Origin: Actinomycetes bacterium
GTDB lineage: Bacteria > Actinomycetota > Acidimicrobiia > Acidimicrobiales > SZUA-35
NCBI GenBank assembly: GCA_024276425.1
Contig: JAJRXF010000121.1
Location: forward strand, 1 to 39,751
DNA length: 39,751 nt
Direction of reading: 5' to 3'
In this document: positions 1 through 7,862 of the stretch, piece after piece
How the letters are laid out: each line of letters begins with the position of its first letter
How positions within the stretch are numbered: position 1 is the first letter of the stretch
Program-made: the position numbers and the translations under genes
The notes under the pieces: generated by a model
Told to the model about the DNA's origin: nothing
What the model saw: the letters and a program-made list of their open reading frames with translations, nothing else
The model's database searches: none

Positions 1-1031
1 AGGACGAGGCGATCGAATCCAAGATGGTTAGCAAGTCCGTCGAGCGGGCCCAAAACACCGTCGAGCAGCGAAACGCCGAGACTCGCAAGAACGTTCTGGA
101 ATACGACGAGGTTTTCAACGAACAACGCAAGGTTGTCTATGCCCGGCGCATGCAGGTGTTGGACAAAGGGGATCTTCGTGAAGAGACCCTCGAATCCATC
201 GGCAGCGTGGCCCAAGTTCTGGTCGAAACTCATTGTCTCGATGAGTTGGATGATGCCTGGGATCTCGAGGCGCTCCACGCCGATTTGCGAACCTTTTGGC
301 CGACTGAATTAAGCGTTGAGGACTTTGCCGAGGCAGAGAAGACGGGCGACTTGGTGGACATGATCGAGTCAGAAGGTCTGGCTTTCTACGAGGCCAAGGA
401 GGCCGAGATCGGACCGGATCTCATGCGTCAGATCGAACGCCAGATCACCCTCCAACTTTCCGACCAACGCTGGCGCGAGCACTTGACGGAGATGGATCAC
501 CTCCGCGAGGGCATCAATCTTCGGGCAATGGGCCAGCGAGATCCATTGACCGAATGGCAGCGCGAAGGGTTTGATCTCTTTAGCTCGATGATGACGTCCC
601 TGGCCGCAGACTTCGTCAAGTACATCATGCACGTCCAAGTGACCAAGCAGGTCGAGCAACCAGTGGTCGGCGTTGGTGACACTCCCGTCGCCGCAGCGGA
701 CCTCCTGCCCAAGAAGGCAGAAGCCCAGACCTCAAATTCCGCCAACGGTTCACAATCCACAGACCATGCCCAAAATGGAGAGAATCAGAGTCGTCAGGGT
801 CGGCAGGCCGAGCAAACTCAGCCAGCAAGGCAATTGGTGGGACGAGCTCCGGTAGCGACCAATGTCGTGGCAGCAAAGGCCGATGCAAAAAGCCTGCTAA
901 GTAAATCGAGTGAGCCAAAGGAGTCGCGGTCCAAGCAGCAAACGGTGGTCAAGGACGAATGGGACAAGACTGGCAGAAACGAACCCTGCCCCTGCGGTAG
1001 CGGCAAGAAATTCAAGCACTGTCACGGGTAG
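1..1031 (+). CDS. secA: Preprotein translocase ATPase SecA, C-terminal part (partial at window edge)
   Basis: This is the 3' end of secA; the frame is open from base 3 and the true start lies before the window. SecA is the cytoplasmic ATPase motor that pushes unfolded preproteins through SecYEG. Visible are the end of the helical scaffold and wing region (IESKMVSKSVERAQNTVEQR, then RKNVLEYDEV) and the second scaffold stretch (SDQRWREHLTEMDHLREGI). A low-complexity Gln/Ser/Ala-rich linker follows at about 690-940. The gene ends with the zinc-binding SEC-C motif, pattern CxCx8CH (CPCGSGKKFKHCH), which contacts SecB or ribosomes in other bacteria. prfB starts 12 bases after the stop, so the two are probably co-transcribed. 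Identification is near certain from the conserved motifs; only length and start are unknown. Confidence 0.97.
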   Translation, partial: DEAIESKMVSKSVERAQNTVEQRNAETRKNVLEYDEVFNEQRKVVYARRMQVLDKGDLREETLESIGSVAQVLVETHCLDELDDAWDLEALHADLRTFWPTELSVEDFAEAEKTGDLVDMIESEGLAFYEAKEAEIGPDLMRQIERQITLQLSDQRWREHLTEMDHLREGINLRAMGQRDPLTEWQREGFDLFSSMMTSLAADFVKYIMHVQVTKQVEQPVVGVGDTPVAAADLLPKKAEAQTSNSANGSQSTDHAQNGENQSRQGRQAEQTQPARQLVGRAPVATNVVAAKADAKSLLSKSSEPKESRSKQQTVVKDEWDKTGRNEPCPCGSGKKFKHCHG

Positions 1032-1043
1032 TTCGACCTTCCT

Positions 1044-2153
1044 ATGGCCGACCTGACCGAGAAGATCGCGCGTTTGGGGATCGAACTGGGCGAGGCGGAG
1101 CACTACCTTCGGATCGCTGAGTTGCGGAGGCGGCTTCCCCAACTCGAAGCTGAGATGGGTCGACCTGATCTATGGGATGATGCCGAGCGAGCTCGAAAAG
1201 TCCAGACCGAGTTCACTTCCGTCAAGGATGATCTTGATCTTTACGATCAGTTGGCACGCTCGGTCGACGACGTTGAGATTCTCTGGGAACTAGGCAAGGA
1301 GGAAGGCGACCAGGATTCGATTTCTGAGGCCGAGTCCTTGATCGAGGCCCTGTCTGTTGAGTTTCATAGCCTGGAGTTGCGGGCGTTGTACACCGGTGAG
1401 TACGACGAGGGCGATGCAGTCTGTGAGATCCATTCCGGAGCCGGGGGGACCGATGCCCAAGATTGGGCCAACATGCTCTTTGAGATGTACCGGCGCTGGG
1501 CCGACAAAAGCGGTTTCAATCTTACGGTTACCGAATGGCAGGATGGGCAAGAGGCTGGTCTTTCAACGGTTGGGTTTACGGTCCAGGGTCGTTATGCCTA
1601 TGGCATGCTGCAGGCCGAACGGGGTGTTCACCGCTTGGTGCGAATCTCGCCCTTCGACTCCCAGGCACGCCGTCATACTGCCTTTGCCAGCTTTAGTGTT
1701 TGGCCGGAGATCGAGGATGCAACGGATCAGATTCAGATCGAGGACAAGGAGCTTCGAGTAGACGTTTTTCGCTCTTCTGGGGCCGGTGGACAGCATGTCA
1801 ATACCACCGATTCGGCGGTTCGAATCACCCATCTTCCCACCGGCATCGTGGTTTCGTGTCAGAACGAACGCAGTCAGCATCAGAACAAGGATCGGTGTAT
1901 GCAGATGCTCTCGATCCGACTCGTTGCCCTAGAAAAACAGAAGCGGGAGGACGAACTAGCTGCTGAGGCTGGCGATTCACTGTCGACGGAATGGGGAAGC
2001 CAGATCCGCTCCTATGTGTTGCAGCCCTACCAACAGGTCAAAGACGAACGATCAGGCATGACCTCAGGGAACCCAGATGGCGTGCTCAATGGCGATGTCG
2101 GACCGTTTATGGAGGCTTGGCTTCGTTGGCGTCGGGCAGAAAATCTTTCCTGA
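1044..2153 (+). CDS. prfB: Peptide chain release factor 2
   Basis: Class I release factor (369 aa) that recognises UAA and UGA and triggers peptidyl-tRNA hydrolysis on the ribosome. The tripeptide anticodon SPF is at residues 202-204 ([13 protein letters not shown]), which marks RF2 rather than RF1. The catalytic GGQ loop is at 248-250 ([10 protein letters not shown]). The length is normal for the family and the reading frame is uninterrupted from the ATG. The programmed +1 frameshift at an early UGA that autoregulates prfB in E. coli and many other bacteria is therefore absent here. No strong Shine-Dalgarno is seen before the ATG. It lies in a secA-prfB-ftsE-ftsX order. The same genome appears to read at least one UGA as selenocysteine (18271), so RF2 would compete with decoding at that codon. 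Confidence 0.96.
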   Translation: MADLTEKIARLGIELGEAEHYLRIAELRRRLPQLEAEMGRPDLWDDAERARKVQTEFTSVKDDLDLYDQLARSVDDVEILWELGKEEGDQDSISEAESLIEALSVEFHSLELRALYTGEYDEGDAVCEIHSGAGGTDAQDWANMLFEMYRRWADKSGFNLTVTEWQDGQEAGLSTVGFTVQGRYAYGMLQAERGVHRLVRISPFDSQARRHTAFASFSVWPEIEDATDQIQIEDKELRVDVFRSSGAGGQHVNTTDSAVRITHLPTGIVVSCQNERSQHQNKDRCMQMLSIRLVALEKQKREDELAAEAGDSLSTEWGSQIRSYVLQPYQQVKDERSGMTSGNPDGVLNGDVGPFMEAWLRWRRAENLS

Positions 2154-2193
2154 TGGCTACCGTAAGGACACCAAAGGTCCGACAGGAGAGCGA

Positions 2194-2871
2194 ATGATTA
2201 AGCTTGAGGATGTCACCAAGGAATACCCAGGACAAACGATTGCTCTCCGGAATGCTGATGCCGACATTGGTAAGGGGGAATTCGTTTTCCTTATCGGACC
2301 TTCAGGGTCGGGCAAGTCGACATTTCTGCGGCTGCTCAATAAGCAAGAGGCTCCCGATAGCGGGCGAATTTTTGTGGCGGGCAAAGACATCGGCAAGATG
2401 TCCAAGCGAGACGTCCCCAAGCTTCGTCGAAATATCGGAGCTGTGTTTCAAGACTACAAACTGTTGCAAAATAAGACTGTCAACGAGAACGTGAGTTTTG
2501 CCCTTGAGGTCATTGGTCGCCCCCGGCACGTGATTTCGACCCAGGTACCGGCCATTCTGGAGCTTGTTGGACTGGCCGACATGGCCCACAAGTATCCACA
2601 TCAACTGTCGGGTGGTGAGCAACAGCGCGTTTCGATCGCCAGAGCCTTCGTGAACCGCCCGTTGATTCTGCTGGCCGATGAGCCGACAGGGAACCTTGAC
2701 CCTCAGACTGCCATTGGGATTATGCGCCTTTTGGATCGGATCAACAAAACGGGAACAACGGTCCTCATGGCGACGCATGATCGCGGGATTGTTGATCAGA
2801 TGCGTCGCCGAGTCATCGAACTGGCCGATGGACATATTGTTCGCGACCAATCACGCGGCGTCTACGTCTAG
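2194..2871 (+). CDS. ftsE: Cell division ATP-binding protein FtsE
   Basis: ABC-type ATPase (225 aa) that pairs with FtsX at the division site and controls peptidoglycan hydrolases from the cytoplasmic side. All ABC motifs are present: Walker [10 protein letters not shown] near residues 35-43, Q-loop (AVFQDYKLL), signature LSGGEQQR near 138-145, Walker B LILLADEP near 157-164 with the D-loop GNLD, and the H-loop ATHD. The frame is open further upstream to 2077, inside prfB. The ATG at 2194 is preferred because an AGGAGAG ribosome-binding site sits just upstream and the protein then begins [11 protein letters not shown] as family members do. ftsX follows 9 bases after the stop, so the two are translated together. 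Confidence 0.96.
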   Translation: MIKLEDVTKEYPGQTIALRNADADIGKGEFVFLIGPSGSGKSTFLRLLNKQEAPDSGRIFVAGKDIGKMSKRDVPKLRRNIGAVFQDYKLLQNKTVNENVSFALEVIGRPRHVISTQVPAILELVGLADMAHKYPHQLSGGEQQRVSIARAFVNRPLILLADEPTGNLDPQTAIGIMRLLDRINKTGTTVLMATHDRGIVDQMRRRVIELADGHIVRDQSRGVYV

Positions 2872-2880
2872 GGAGCAGAG

Positions 2881-3774
2881 ATGGCTTTCCGAGCTGATTA
2901 CATCGCAAAAGAGACGGGCCAGAACCTGGTTCGCAATCCGTCTCTGGGTATCGCAACGGTCTTGACAGTCGCGGTTTCGCTGACCCTGCTTGGAGCAGCC
3001 ATGCTGGTTCGAGTCGGGGTGGCTGGGCTTAACGATCGGTTTCGAGATGATGTGGAGTTCATCATCTGGGTCGACCCTGACGTCGCCCCTGAACACCTTG
3101 CTCTGATTGAGGACACCCTTTCCGCCTCCGCCAGCATTTCCGATTCTCGCTATGTCACCCGGGAAGAGGTCTTTGCGGAGTTTCAGCAGTACTACAAGGA
3201 GACACCAACGGTTCTCGAGCTGGTGAAACCGGACGAGGTTCCAACCTATTTCGAGGTGGTACCGATCGAACCAGATCTGGCTGTTGTGCAGGCCCTTGGG
3301 GCGGAGTACCGCCAACTCCCCGGTGTATTTAAGGTTCAATACGCGGCCGAGTACATCAAGAAACTTAACGATTTCACCCGTTTGGCCTCCAGGGTCATGA
3401 TGATCGCGGCCGTTTTCTCTGCTGGCGCGTCCACCATGTTGATGTACAACACGATCCGTACCGCAATGTTTGCCCGGCGCCGAGAAATCGAAGTGATGCG
3501 TCTTGTCGGCGCCACCAGTTGGTTCATTCGGCTGCCCTTCATGCTCGAAGGCATGATTCAGGGAGCCATTGGCGCAGGGTTCAGCGTCGTTGCTGTTCTC
3601 CTACTTAATCGCGGCATTTCCAAACAACTGAATCAGAACGATCTGAAGCTCCTGGCCAGTTTCGACCTCAGTCAAAGCGACTTGCTGGCCATCAGCGGCT
3701 GGCTGGTTTTGTCGGGGGCCGTGATCGGTTTCTTAAGCTCAGGCATTGCAGTGACGAGATATCTGGACGCGTAG
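2881..3774 (+). CDS. ftsX: Cell division membrane protein FtsX
   Basis: Permease-like partner of FtsE (297 aa). The layout is typical: a short cytoplasmic N-terminus, one membrane segment at about residues 22-43, an extracytoplasmic domain to about 165, then three membrane segments near 168-190, 215-240 and 263-285. The cytoplasmic loop MFARRREIEVMRLVGATSW is the FtsX hallmark that couples to the ATPase. GGAG lies directly upstream of the ATG. In many actinobacteria ftsX is followed by a peptidase gene and smpB; here the operon ends and a ferredoxin gene follows instead. Confidence 0.95.
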   Translation: MAFRADYIAKETGQNLVRNPSLGIATVLTVAVSLTLLGAAMLVRVGVAGLNDRFRDDVEFIIWVDPDVAPEHLALIEDTLSASASISDSRYVTREEVFAEFQQYYKETPTVLELVKPDEVPTYFEVVPIEPDLAVVQALGAEYRQLPGVFKVQYAAEYIKKLNDFTRLASRVMMIAAVFSAGASTMLMYNTIRTAMFARRREIEVMRLVGATSWFIRLPFMLEGMIQGAIGAGFSVVAVLLLNRGISKQLNQNDLKLLASFDLSQSDLLAISGWLVLSGAVIGFLSSGIAVTRYLDA

Positions 3775-3836
3775 TCGGGCCTTGCTCGGGAGGGACCGAC
3801 TCGCTATTTGGGATCGGATTGTGCCAAGCTCTTCGT

Positions 3837-4034
3837 ATGCGTATCCATGTTGATTCAGACAAGTGCGAGGGCCACAATCGGTGCTACTCGATTGTGCCCG
3901 AACTATTCGACGTAGATGACTATGGCTATGCCACCGCCGCGGGTGATGGCGTTGTTCCAAAGGAGCTAGAGGACAAGGCGCGCTTAGCGGTGGACAATTG
4001 TCCAGAGTACGCCATAACAATCTCGGAGGACTAG
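3837..4034 (+). CDS. Small 3Fe-4S type ferredoxin
   Basis: A 65-residue electron carrier. Cysteines sit as CEGHNRC (Cx5C, with His in the place of the missing cluster ligand) near the N-terminus and as CPEYAI near the C-terminus. This is the pattern of [3Fe-4S] ferredoxins that commonly serve cytochromes P450 or Rieske-type oxygenases in actinobacteria. The intervening sequence (VPELFDVDDYGYA) is typical of the family. The frame also allows a TTG start at 3819, but the ATG at 3837 gives the usual MRIHVD-type beginning. No P450 or reductase gene is adjacent, so the partner must be encoded elsewhere. It lies alone between ftsX and a convergent exporter gene. Confidence 0.88.
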   Translation: MRIHVDSDKCEGHNRCYSIVPELFDVDDYGYATAAGDGVVPKELEDKARLAVDNCPEYAITISED

Positions 4035-4056
4035 CTGGAGTGGTCGGCCGGCCTCG

Positions 4057-4776
4057 CTATAGCAAGACGCGGGCTAGCGCGAAGCTGGCGGCGAGGCCAC
4101 ATGTGGCGAGGATGAGCGGTCGTAGCCGGTCATTGAAGTACGGGATGACCAGCGCTGAGGCATAGTTTCCTCCGACGGTGAAGGGAACGAGCGCGGCGCC
4201 GGTCAACAGGTCGGGCCGGCTCAGTCGGCCAGCCAGGACAAGGACCAGCAGTGATACTGGCGAGCCGAGAAGCATTTGAAGGCTGACGGTTGAGCGAAGG
4301 CGGTCCCCGGACTCATCCTGGTAGAGCAAACCAATTGGGGGGCCACCGATTCCGATTGAGGTGCCAAGAAGGGCAGAGGCTAGGCCTCCCGCGGCCAGGT
4401 TTTGCCGGGTTCGGTGGATAGTTGGCGCCCAAAGACTTAACCCGACGGCGGCGAGCACGCTGACGCCCCCAACAATAGTGAGATCTCGTTTGCTGAAGAG
4501 ACCAAGAACAACAATGGCCCCCACGTACCCGGGCATTCGTCCAACGTTGAACCAGGCAACTTCCCCCCAATCAGAGCTGCCGCGGGTGCGCCACGCCATA
4601 AGCAGAACGGGCGGGAAGGCAGATACCAGGGTGGTCTGCGGGATGAGGCTTGGTTCGACCATGATGAGTACGGGGTAGGCAAGAACGACCATTCCGAATC
4701 CAATGACTCCCTGAAGTACCGCGCCAACAAAAAGAGCAGCCGCAACTATGGCAAACTCCCATCCAATGATGTGCAC
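4057..4776 (-). CDS. TauE/SafE-family membrane transporter
   Basis: A 239-residue, very hydrophobic protein with about seven to eight membrane segments and two similar halves. It has the TauE/SafE marks: the N-terminal glycine-rich stretch GAVLQGVIGFGMVVLAYPVL and, in the second half, LLGTSIGIGGPPIGLLYQ. Members export sulfite, sulfoacetate or related organic anions, or act as permeases of unknown substrate; the substrate cannot be told here. The gene is convergent with the ferredoxin gene (22 bases between stops) and divergent from the crotonase gene, with which it could share a control region. Confidence 0.85.
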   Translation of the reverse strand: MHIIGWEFAIVAAALFVGAVLQGVIGFGMVVLAYPVLIMVEPSLIPQTTLVSAFPPVLLMAWRTRGSSDWGEVAWFNVGRMPGYVGAIVVLGLFSKRDLTIVGGVSVLAAVGLSLWAPTIHRTRQNLAAGGLASALLGTSIGIGGPPIGLLYQDESGDRLRSTVSLQMLLGSPVSLLVLVLAGRLSRPDLLTGAALVPFTVGGNYASALVIPYFNDRLRPLILATCGLAASFALARVLL

Positions 4777-4819
4777 ACAGGCTCCTTGGTTCGACCAACG
4801 ATCTGCCGGTTGGGAGCCG

Positions 4820-4875
4820 GTGTGGATGCTGGGCAGTGTGGATGCTAGGACTTCTTGATGCTAGACAGTGTGGTC
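4820..4875. repeat. 16-bp tandem repeat over the crotonase start
   Basis: Three imperfect 16-base units run at 4820-4835, 4836-4851 and 4852-4867, with a partial fourth from 4868. The first two share GTGTGGATGCT exactly. The third keeps GATGCTAGACA and contains the proposed ATG at 4858. The array places several near-identical GATGCT steps in front of the gene, so repeat-unit change could alter the leader. A comparable 16-bp array lies before the iclR gene at 29350. Confidence 0.6.
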
Positions 4876-5748
4876 GTGGAGTACGAGCAAATTCGTTATG
4901 ACGTTGTTGACCAGATCGCCACCATCACGCTGGACCGCCCAGATCGGCTCAATGCCTTCACGACCCGGATGATGAAAGAACTGTTGCATGTCTTTGATCG
5001 CACGGATGCCGATGACGCTGTCCGGGTTGTTGTGGTCACTGGCTCGGGGCGCGGATTTTGTGCCGGGGCCGATCTTGAGGGCGGAGGCCAGACCTTTGCT
5101 AGAACTTCCCCAAACAACAGCACCACCGGAGAAGGCTTTGAGTCGGGACTCCTCCGGGACGGCGGAGGGCGGGTGACACTGCGAATTTTTGACTCGATCA
5201 AGCCGGTCATTGCCGCCATCAACGGGCCAGCTGTTGGCATTGGGATAACGATGACCCTTCCAATGGATATCCGGATTGCATCGGAATCGGCCAGGATCGG
5301 ATTCGTGTTTAGCCGCCGGGGAATCGTGCCTGAGGCGGCCTCTTCCTGGTTCTTGCCTCGTCTCGTCGGGATGTCCACCGCAGCGGAGTGGTGCTACACC
5401 GGTCGGGTGATGGACGCCGCCGAGGCTGCCAGCGGTGGGCTTGTTCGTACTGTGCCCGACTCAGAGCTTCGCTCCGAAGTGTATGGCTTGGCTGGTGAGA
5501 TCGTGGAGAACGCAGCACCAGTGTCGGCCGCGACAACGAGAAGGTTGCTTTGGAGGGGGTTGACCCTTGGACACCCAATGGAATCTCACCGGGCCGATTC
5601 TCGAGCCATCCAAGAACTCGGTCGAGGAAGCGATGCCTTTGAAGGTGTGGCGAGTTTCCTGGAGAAGCGACAGCCAATTTGGACTATGAAACCAAGTGAG
5701 GACATGCCTCAACTATTTCCATGGCTTTCTGAGCCCGAGTTTGGCTAG
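4858..5748 (+). CDS. Enoyl-CoA hydratase/isomerase family (crotonase) protein
   Basis: A 296-residue crotonase-fold enzyme that should act on an acyl-CoA thioester. Oxyanion-hole elements are visible: GRGFCAGADLEGG and the second glycine stretch NGPAVGIGITMTLPMDIRIA. The two catalytic glutamates of classic enoyl-CoA hydratase are not at their usual places: the GGGCEL position reads GIGITM, and the residue before GTIP reads within FVFSRRGIVP. A conserved Glu in GIVPEAASSWFLPRLVG is present, so the chemistry may be isomerase-like or another crotonase reaction. The start is uncertain because it lies in a tandem repeat: ATG 4858 has AGGA at the right distance, but TTG 4855 and GTG 4876 are possible. 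It stands alone, with no beta-oxidation neighbour. Confidence 0.85.
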   Translation: MLDSVVVEYEQIRYDVVDQIATITLDRPDRLNAFTTRMMKELLHVFDRTDADDAVRVVVVTGSGRGFCAGADLEGGGQTFARTSPNNSTTGEGFESGLLRDGGGRVTLRIFDSIKPVIAAINGPAVGIGITMTLPMDIRIASESARIGFVFSRRGIVPEAASSWFLPRLVGMSTAAEWCYTGRVMDAAEAASGGLVRTVPDSELRSEVYGLAGEIVENAAPVSAATTRRLLWRGLTLGHPMESHRADSRAIQELGRGSDAFEGVASFLEKRQPIWTMKPSEDMPQLFPWLSEPEFG

Positions 5749-5829
5749 GGATTGGTTCGCTCGACGGTGGTCGGATTCGCTGCCAATGTGCTAGAACCTA
5801 AGGACCAACGGGGGTTCGCCGCTGTTGGA

Positions 5830-5896
5830 GGAGGTGTGGATGCGGAGAGTCGCCCCTTTTCATCCACGCCTCCAAACACCAAGTACCTGTGTTTGG
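5830..5896. terminator. Two hairpins between convergent genes
   Basis: The gap between the crotonase stop and the convergent DsbA-fold gene carries two inverted repeats. The first pairs 5830-5842 with 5861-5873 (13 bp, one G-T pair, 18-base loop containing CCCCTTTT). The second pairs CCAAACAC at 5872-5879 with GTGTTTGG at 5889-5896 (9-base loop). The two cannot form fully at once because they share bases 5872-5873. A bidirectional terminator is the simplest reading; there is no long T run. Confidence 0.45.
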
Positions 5897-5950
5897 GTGT
5901 CCCTGGATCGGCTTGTCGTCCTGGTCGCGGCTGGCCAATCTTCTGTAGAC

Positions 5951-6559
5951 TCATGGTGCGAAGCAGAGTTTGAATAGTTCGTTCATTGCAGGCTCATCAA
6001 TCTTGACTCGCAGATGATCGTCGTCTTTGGTGATGTCGAGCACCGGGCAGAACTGGGAACTCTCCCCGATCAGAAAGTGTGGGGACCCAACGACTCCCCG
6101 TAGCTTGCCAGCCTGGTATTCGGACTCCACCAGCGCCGGGTCTCCCAGGTCCGTTATGCCGAATTCGGCGGCAAGTTGCTGGAGCACTCTAGGATTGGCG
6201 ATGTCAAGGCCGTCTTCAAAAAGGGCTCGTCGTAGAGCCATAGCCACACCTTCTCCTACCTCGTCGCTGATTGAGTAGGCAGCGATAGTGAGAGCAAGGC
6301 TTGGAATGGATGTGCTAGGAAAGTTATCGGCTCTGAATCCGGTGAAGAGGTCCGGGGCGATTTGTGGGGCGATCTCGTCAATTTCGTGACCAATGAAACT
6401 GCCCGCTACTGGCTCACCGTTCACACGCTCCAGGGGCCAACTACGGATTCGGAAGCGGACGTCCTCGCGCCCAAGGGCAGAGCGCTCCTGAAAGAGTCGG
6501 ATGAGACCGACGTAAGTGAAGGGGCAGACAACATCGGCGTAGATCTCGATCTGGGACAT
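5951..6559 (-). CDS. DsbA-fold thioredoxin-like protein (FrnE/HCCA isomerase type)
   Basis: A 202-residue protein of the DsbA superfamily: an N-terminal strand (MSQIEIYADVVCPFTYVGL), an inserted helical domain, and the cis-proline loop VVGSPHFLIG near residue 168. The CxxC active site of FrnE-like oxidoreductases reads CPFT here, so the resolving cysteine is replaced by Thr. A redox role through an internal disulfide is therefore unlikely. 2-Hydroxychromene-2-carboxylate isomerases and kappa-class glutathione transferases of the same fold also lack the pair, so a thiol-cofactor-dependent isomerase is an alternative. No signal peptide; cytoplasmic. Neighbours give no pathway clue. Confidence 0.75.
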   Translation of the reverse strand: MSQIEIYADVVCPFTYVGLIRLFQERSALGREDVRFRIRSWPLERVNGEPVAGSFIGHEIDEIAPQIAPDLFTGFRADNFPSTSIPSLALTIAAYSISDEVGEGVAMALRRALFEDGLDIANPRVLQQLAAEFGITDLGDPALVESEYQAGKLRGVVGSPHFLIGESSQFCPVLDITKDDDHLRVKIDEPAMNELFKLCFAP

Positions 6560-6750
6560 GACTGCAATCTATCTCATGGGTACGGGCACTGGTAACAATT
6601 TGTCCGGACATTAGCTGAAGGTTTGATCTGTCGGGTGTCAGCAGTGCGATCCAACATTCTGACAGAAGCATCAAGAAGAATGAAGATGCTGCGCTAATGA
6701 ACAGGACGGGTGGGCCGAACCTGTTGGGAATCAGCGTCGATTGAGGACTC

Positions 6751-7623
6751 GTGACCGAGAACCGTCTTCTGGAACAGCAGTCGGGTTGCCCCCAACCCAA
6801 GAGTGGCGAGCTTTGTGGGGTCTTAATATCACCGAATCCAGACAAGCTGCCGAGCAAGCCCTTCCTCGACCTCGGCCGTTGGCGGCGCCTCGATAGTTCG
6901 ATCGTTGAAATCGACCCCCCTTTGGTCGATCTAGGCAATTCGGACGCCGTGGTGGTCGAGGTTCGGGGTGAGAGGGAGCTTGAGATTTGCCAGAGTTTGG
7001 CTCAGAATCTGATGCTTCGGCACCTTCCCCTCGTTGCGATCGTTCCTGAGGCGGACAGTCGGTGGTTTCACAGGGCTCTGCTATCGCTGTCTGAGATGGG
7101 CCTGAGACAATTCCTTCCACTTTCTCAAGTCGATACCAATCTCGCTCAACTTGTCCAAGATCTGGCCCACCGGGGGTCATGTCAGGTCGACCTGCGAGAG
7201 GCGGACATTGTTGCAACGGCTTGGCAATATGGTTGCCGGACTGTAGAGCAGTTTCTGGAACGGGCCGGGCGGGACAAGGTGTGGATCTCCGGGATTTGCG
7301 TGCAGCCCAGGCCGGGATCGGGGTCATCGAGGCAAGTCCTTAACCCGGGACTGCTCGAGGTGTTTGACCGAGCCAGAGGCGCCCTGAGCGAGCAAGGAAC
7401 GATACTGCAATGGGGGGAAGCTTCCTTCTTCATCTTTTGGAGCAGCGACCGAAGCGAAACCCCTGGAGAGTTTTGGGAAATACTTAGTCTCGCAAGAGCA
7501 ATGGCTGATCGGTCGCTGAGGATCACCCACATGCTTCCGGTTGTTCGACCTGATCTCAACCAGATCGTGGAGATGCTCGATAAACCTCGCGCCAATATCC
7601 CCGCCGACACTAGCCTCGTATAA
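6751..7623 (+). CDS. Uncharacterised protein with a receiver-like N-terminal half
   Basis: A 290-residue soluble protein I do not recognise. It starts at GTG 6751. Residues of about 40-135 alternate strands and helices (SDAVVVEVRG, HLPLVAIVPEAD, GLRQFLPLSQVD, LAQLVQDLAH) in a way that resembles a response-regulator receiver fold, but without a clear phospho-acceptor Asp and Lys. Residues of about 150-285 look like a second alpha/beta domain (KVWISGICVQP, GEASFFIFWSSDR, LRITHMLPVV), possibly a degenerate nucleotidyl-cyclase or GGDEF-like fold; this is only an impression from the strand pattern. No membrane segment. It stands alone between a minus-strand gene and a terminator-like hairpin. Confidence 0.6.
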   Translation: MTENRLLEQQSGCPQPKSGELCGVLISPNPDKLPSKPFLDLGRWRRLDSSIVEIDPPLVDLGNSDAVVVEVRGERELEICQSLAQNLMLRHLPLVAIVPEADSRWFHRALLSLSEMGLRQFLPLSQVDTNLAQLVQDLAHRGSCQVDLREADIVATAWQYGCRTVEQFLERAGRDKVWISGICVQPRPGSGSSRQVLNPGLLEVFDRARGALSEQGTILQWGEASFFIFWSSDRSETPGEFWEILSLARAMADRSLRITHMLPVVRPDLNQIVEMLDKPRANIPADTSLV

Positions 7624-7780
7624 CCGCACCAGTTTGTCATCCTGTTCGTTGGATTATCGGTGGGAGGCGACGGCCGATTCTCTGAAGTTTCTCAGTGCCT
7701 GTCTGTCACAATGTCGTTGCAGTCAGTTGGCTGTGGGTGTGAGGTTGGAGGACGCCGCTCTCTTTCTCACGCTCGTAGGA

Positions 7781-7818
7781 GGCCTCACAGCCCTTTGACG
7801 GCGGCTGTGAGACCTTTT
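7781..7818 (+). terminator. Rho-independent-type terminator
   Basis: An inverted repeat of 12 bases (7781-7792 with 7803-7814, one mismatch) closes a 10-base loop and is followed directly by TTTT at 7815-7818. It lies about 160 bases past the stop of the orphan gene ending at 7623 and probably ends its transcript. Confidence 0.6.
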
Positions 7819-7820
7819 CT

Positions 7821-7862
7821 GTGAGGGGTTGGCATGCCACGGCGGTGTCCCAGCCCCTCACA
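7821..7862 (-). terminator. Hairpin at the end of the GNAT gene
   Basis: GTGAGGGGTTGG near 7820-7832 can pair with CCAGCCCCTCAC near 7851-7862 (12 bp with one G-T pair). The right arm overlaps the stop of the minus-strand acetyltransferase gene, so it may terminate or protect that transcript. It partly abuts the plus-strand terminator at 7781. Confidence 0.4.

Noticed and set aside
1044-1200. Programmed frameshift in prfB
   Set aside because: The frame is continuous from ATG 1044 through the region where the UGA slip site lies in other species.
5752-5973. Small + frame between crotonase and DsbA-fold genes
   Set aside because: It lies over two hairpins, has no start context, and runs into the convergent gene.
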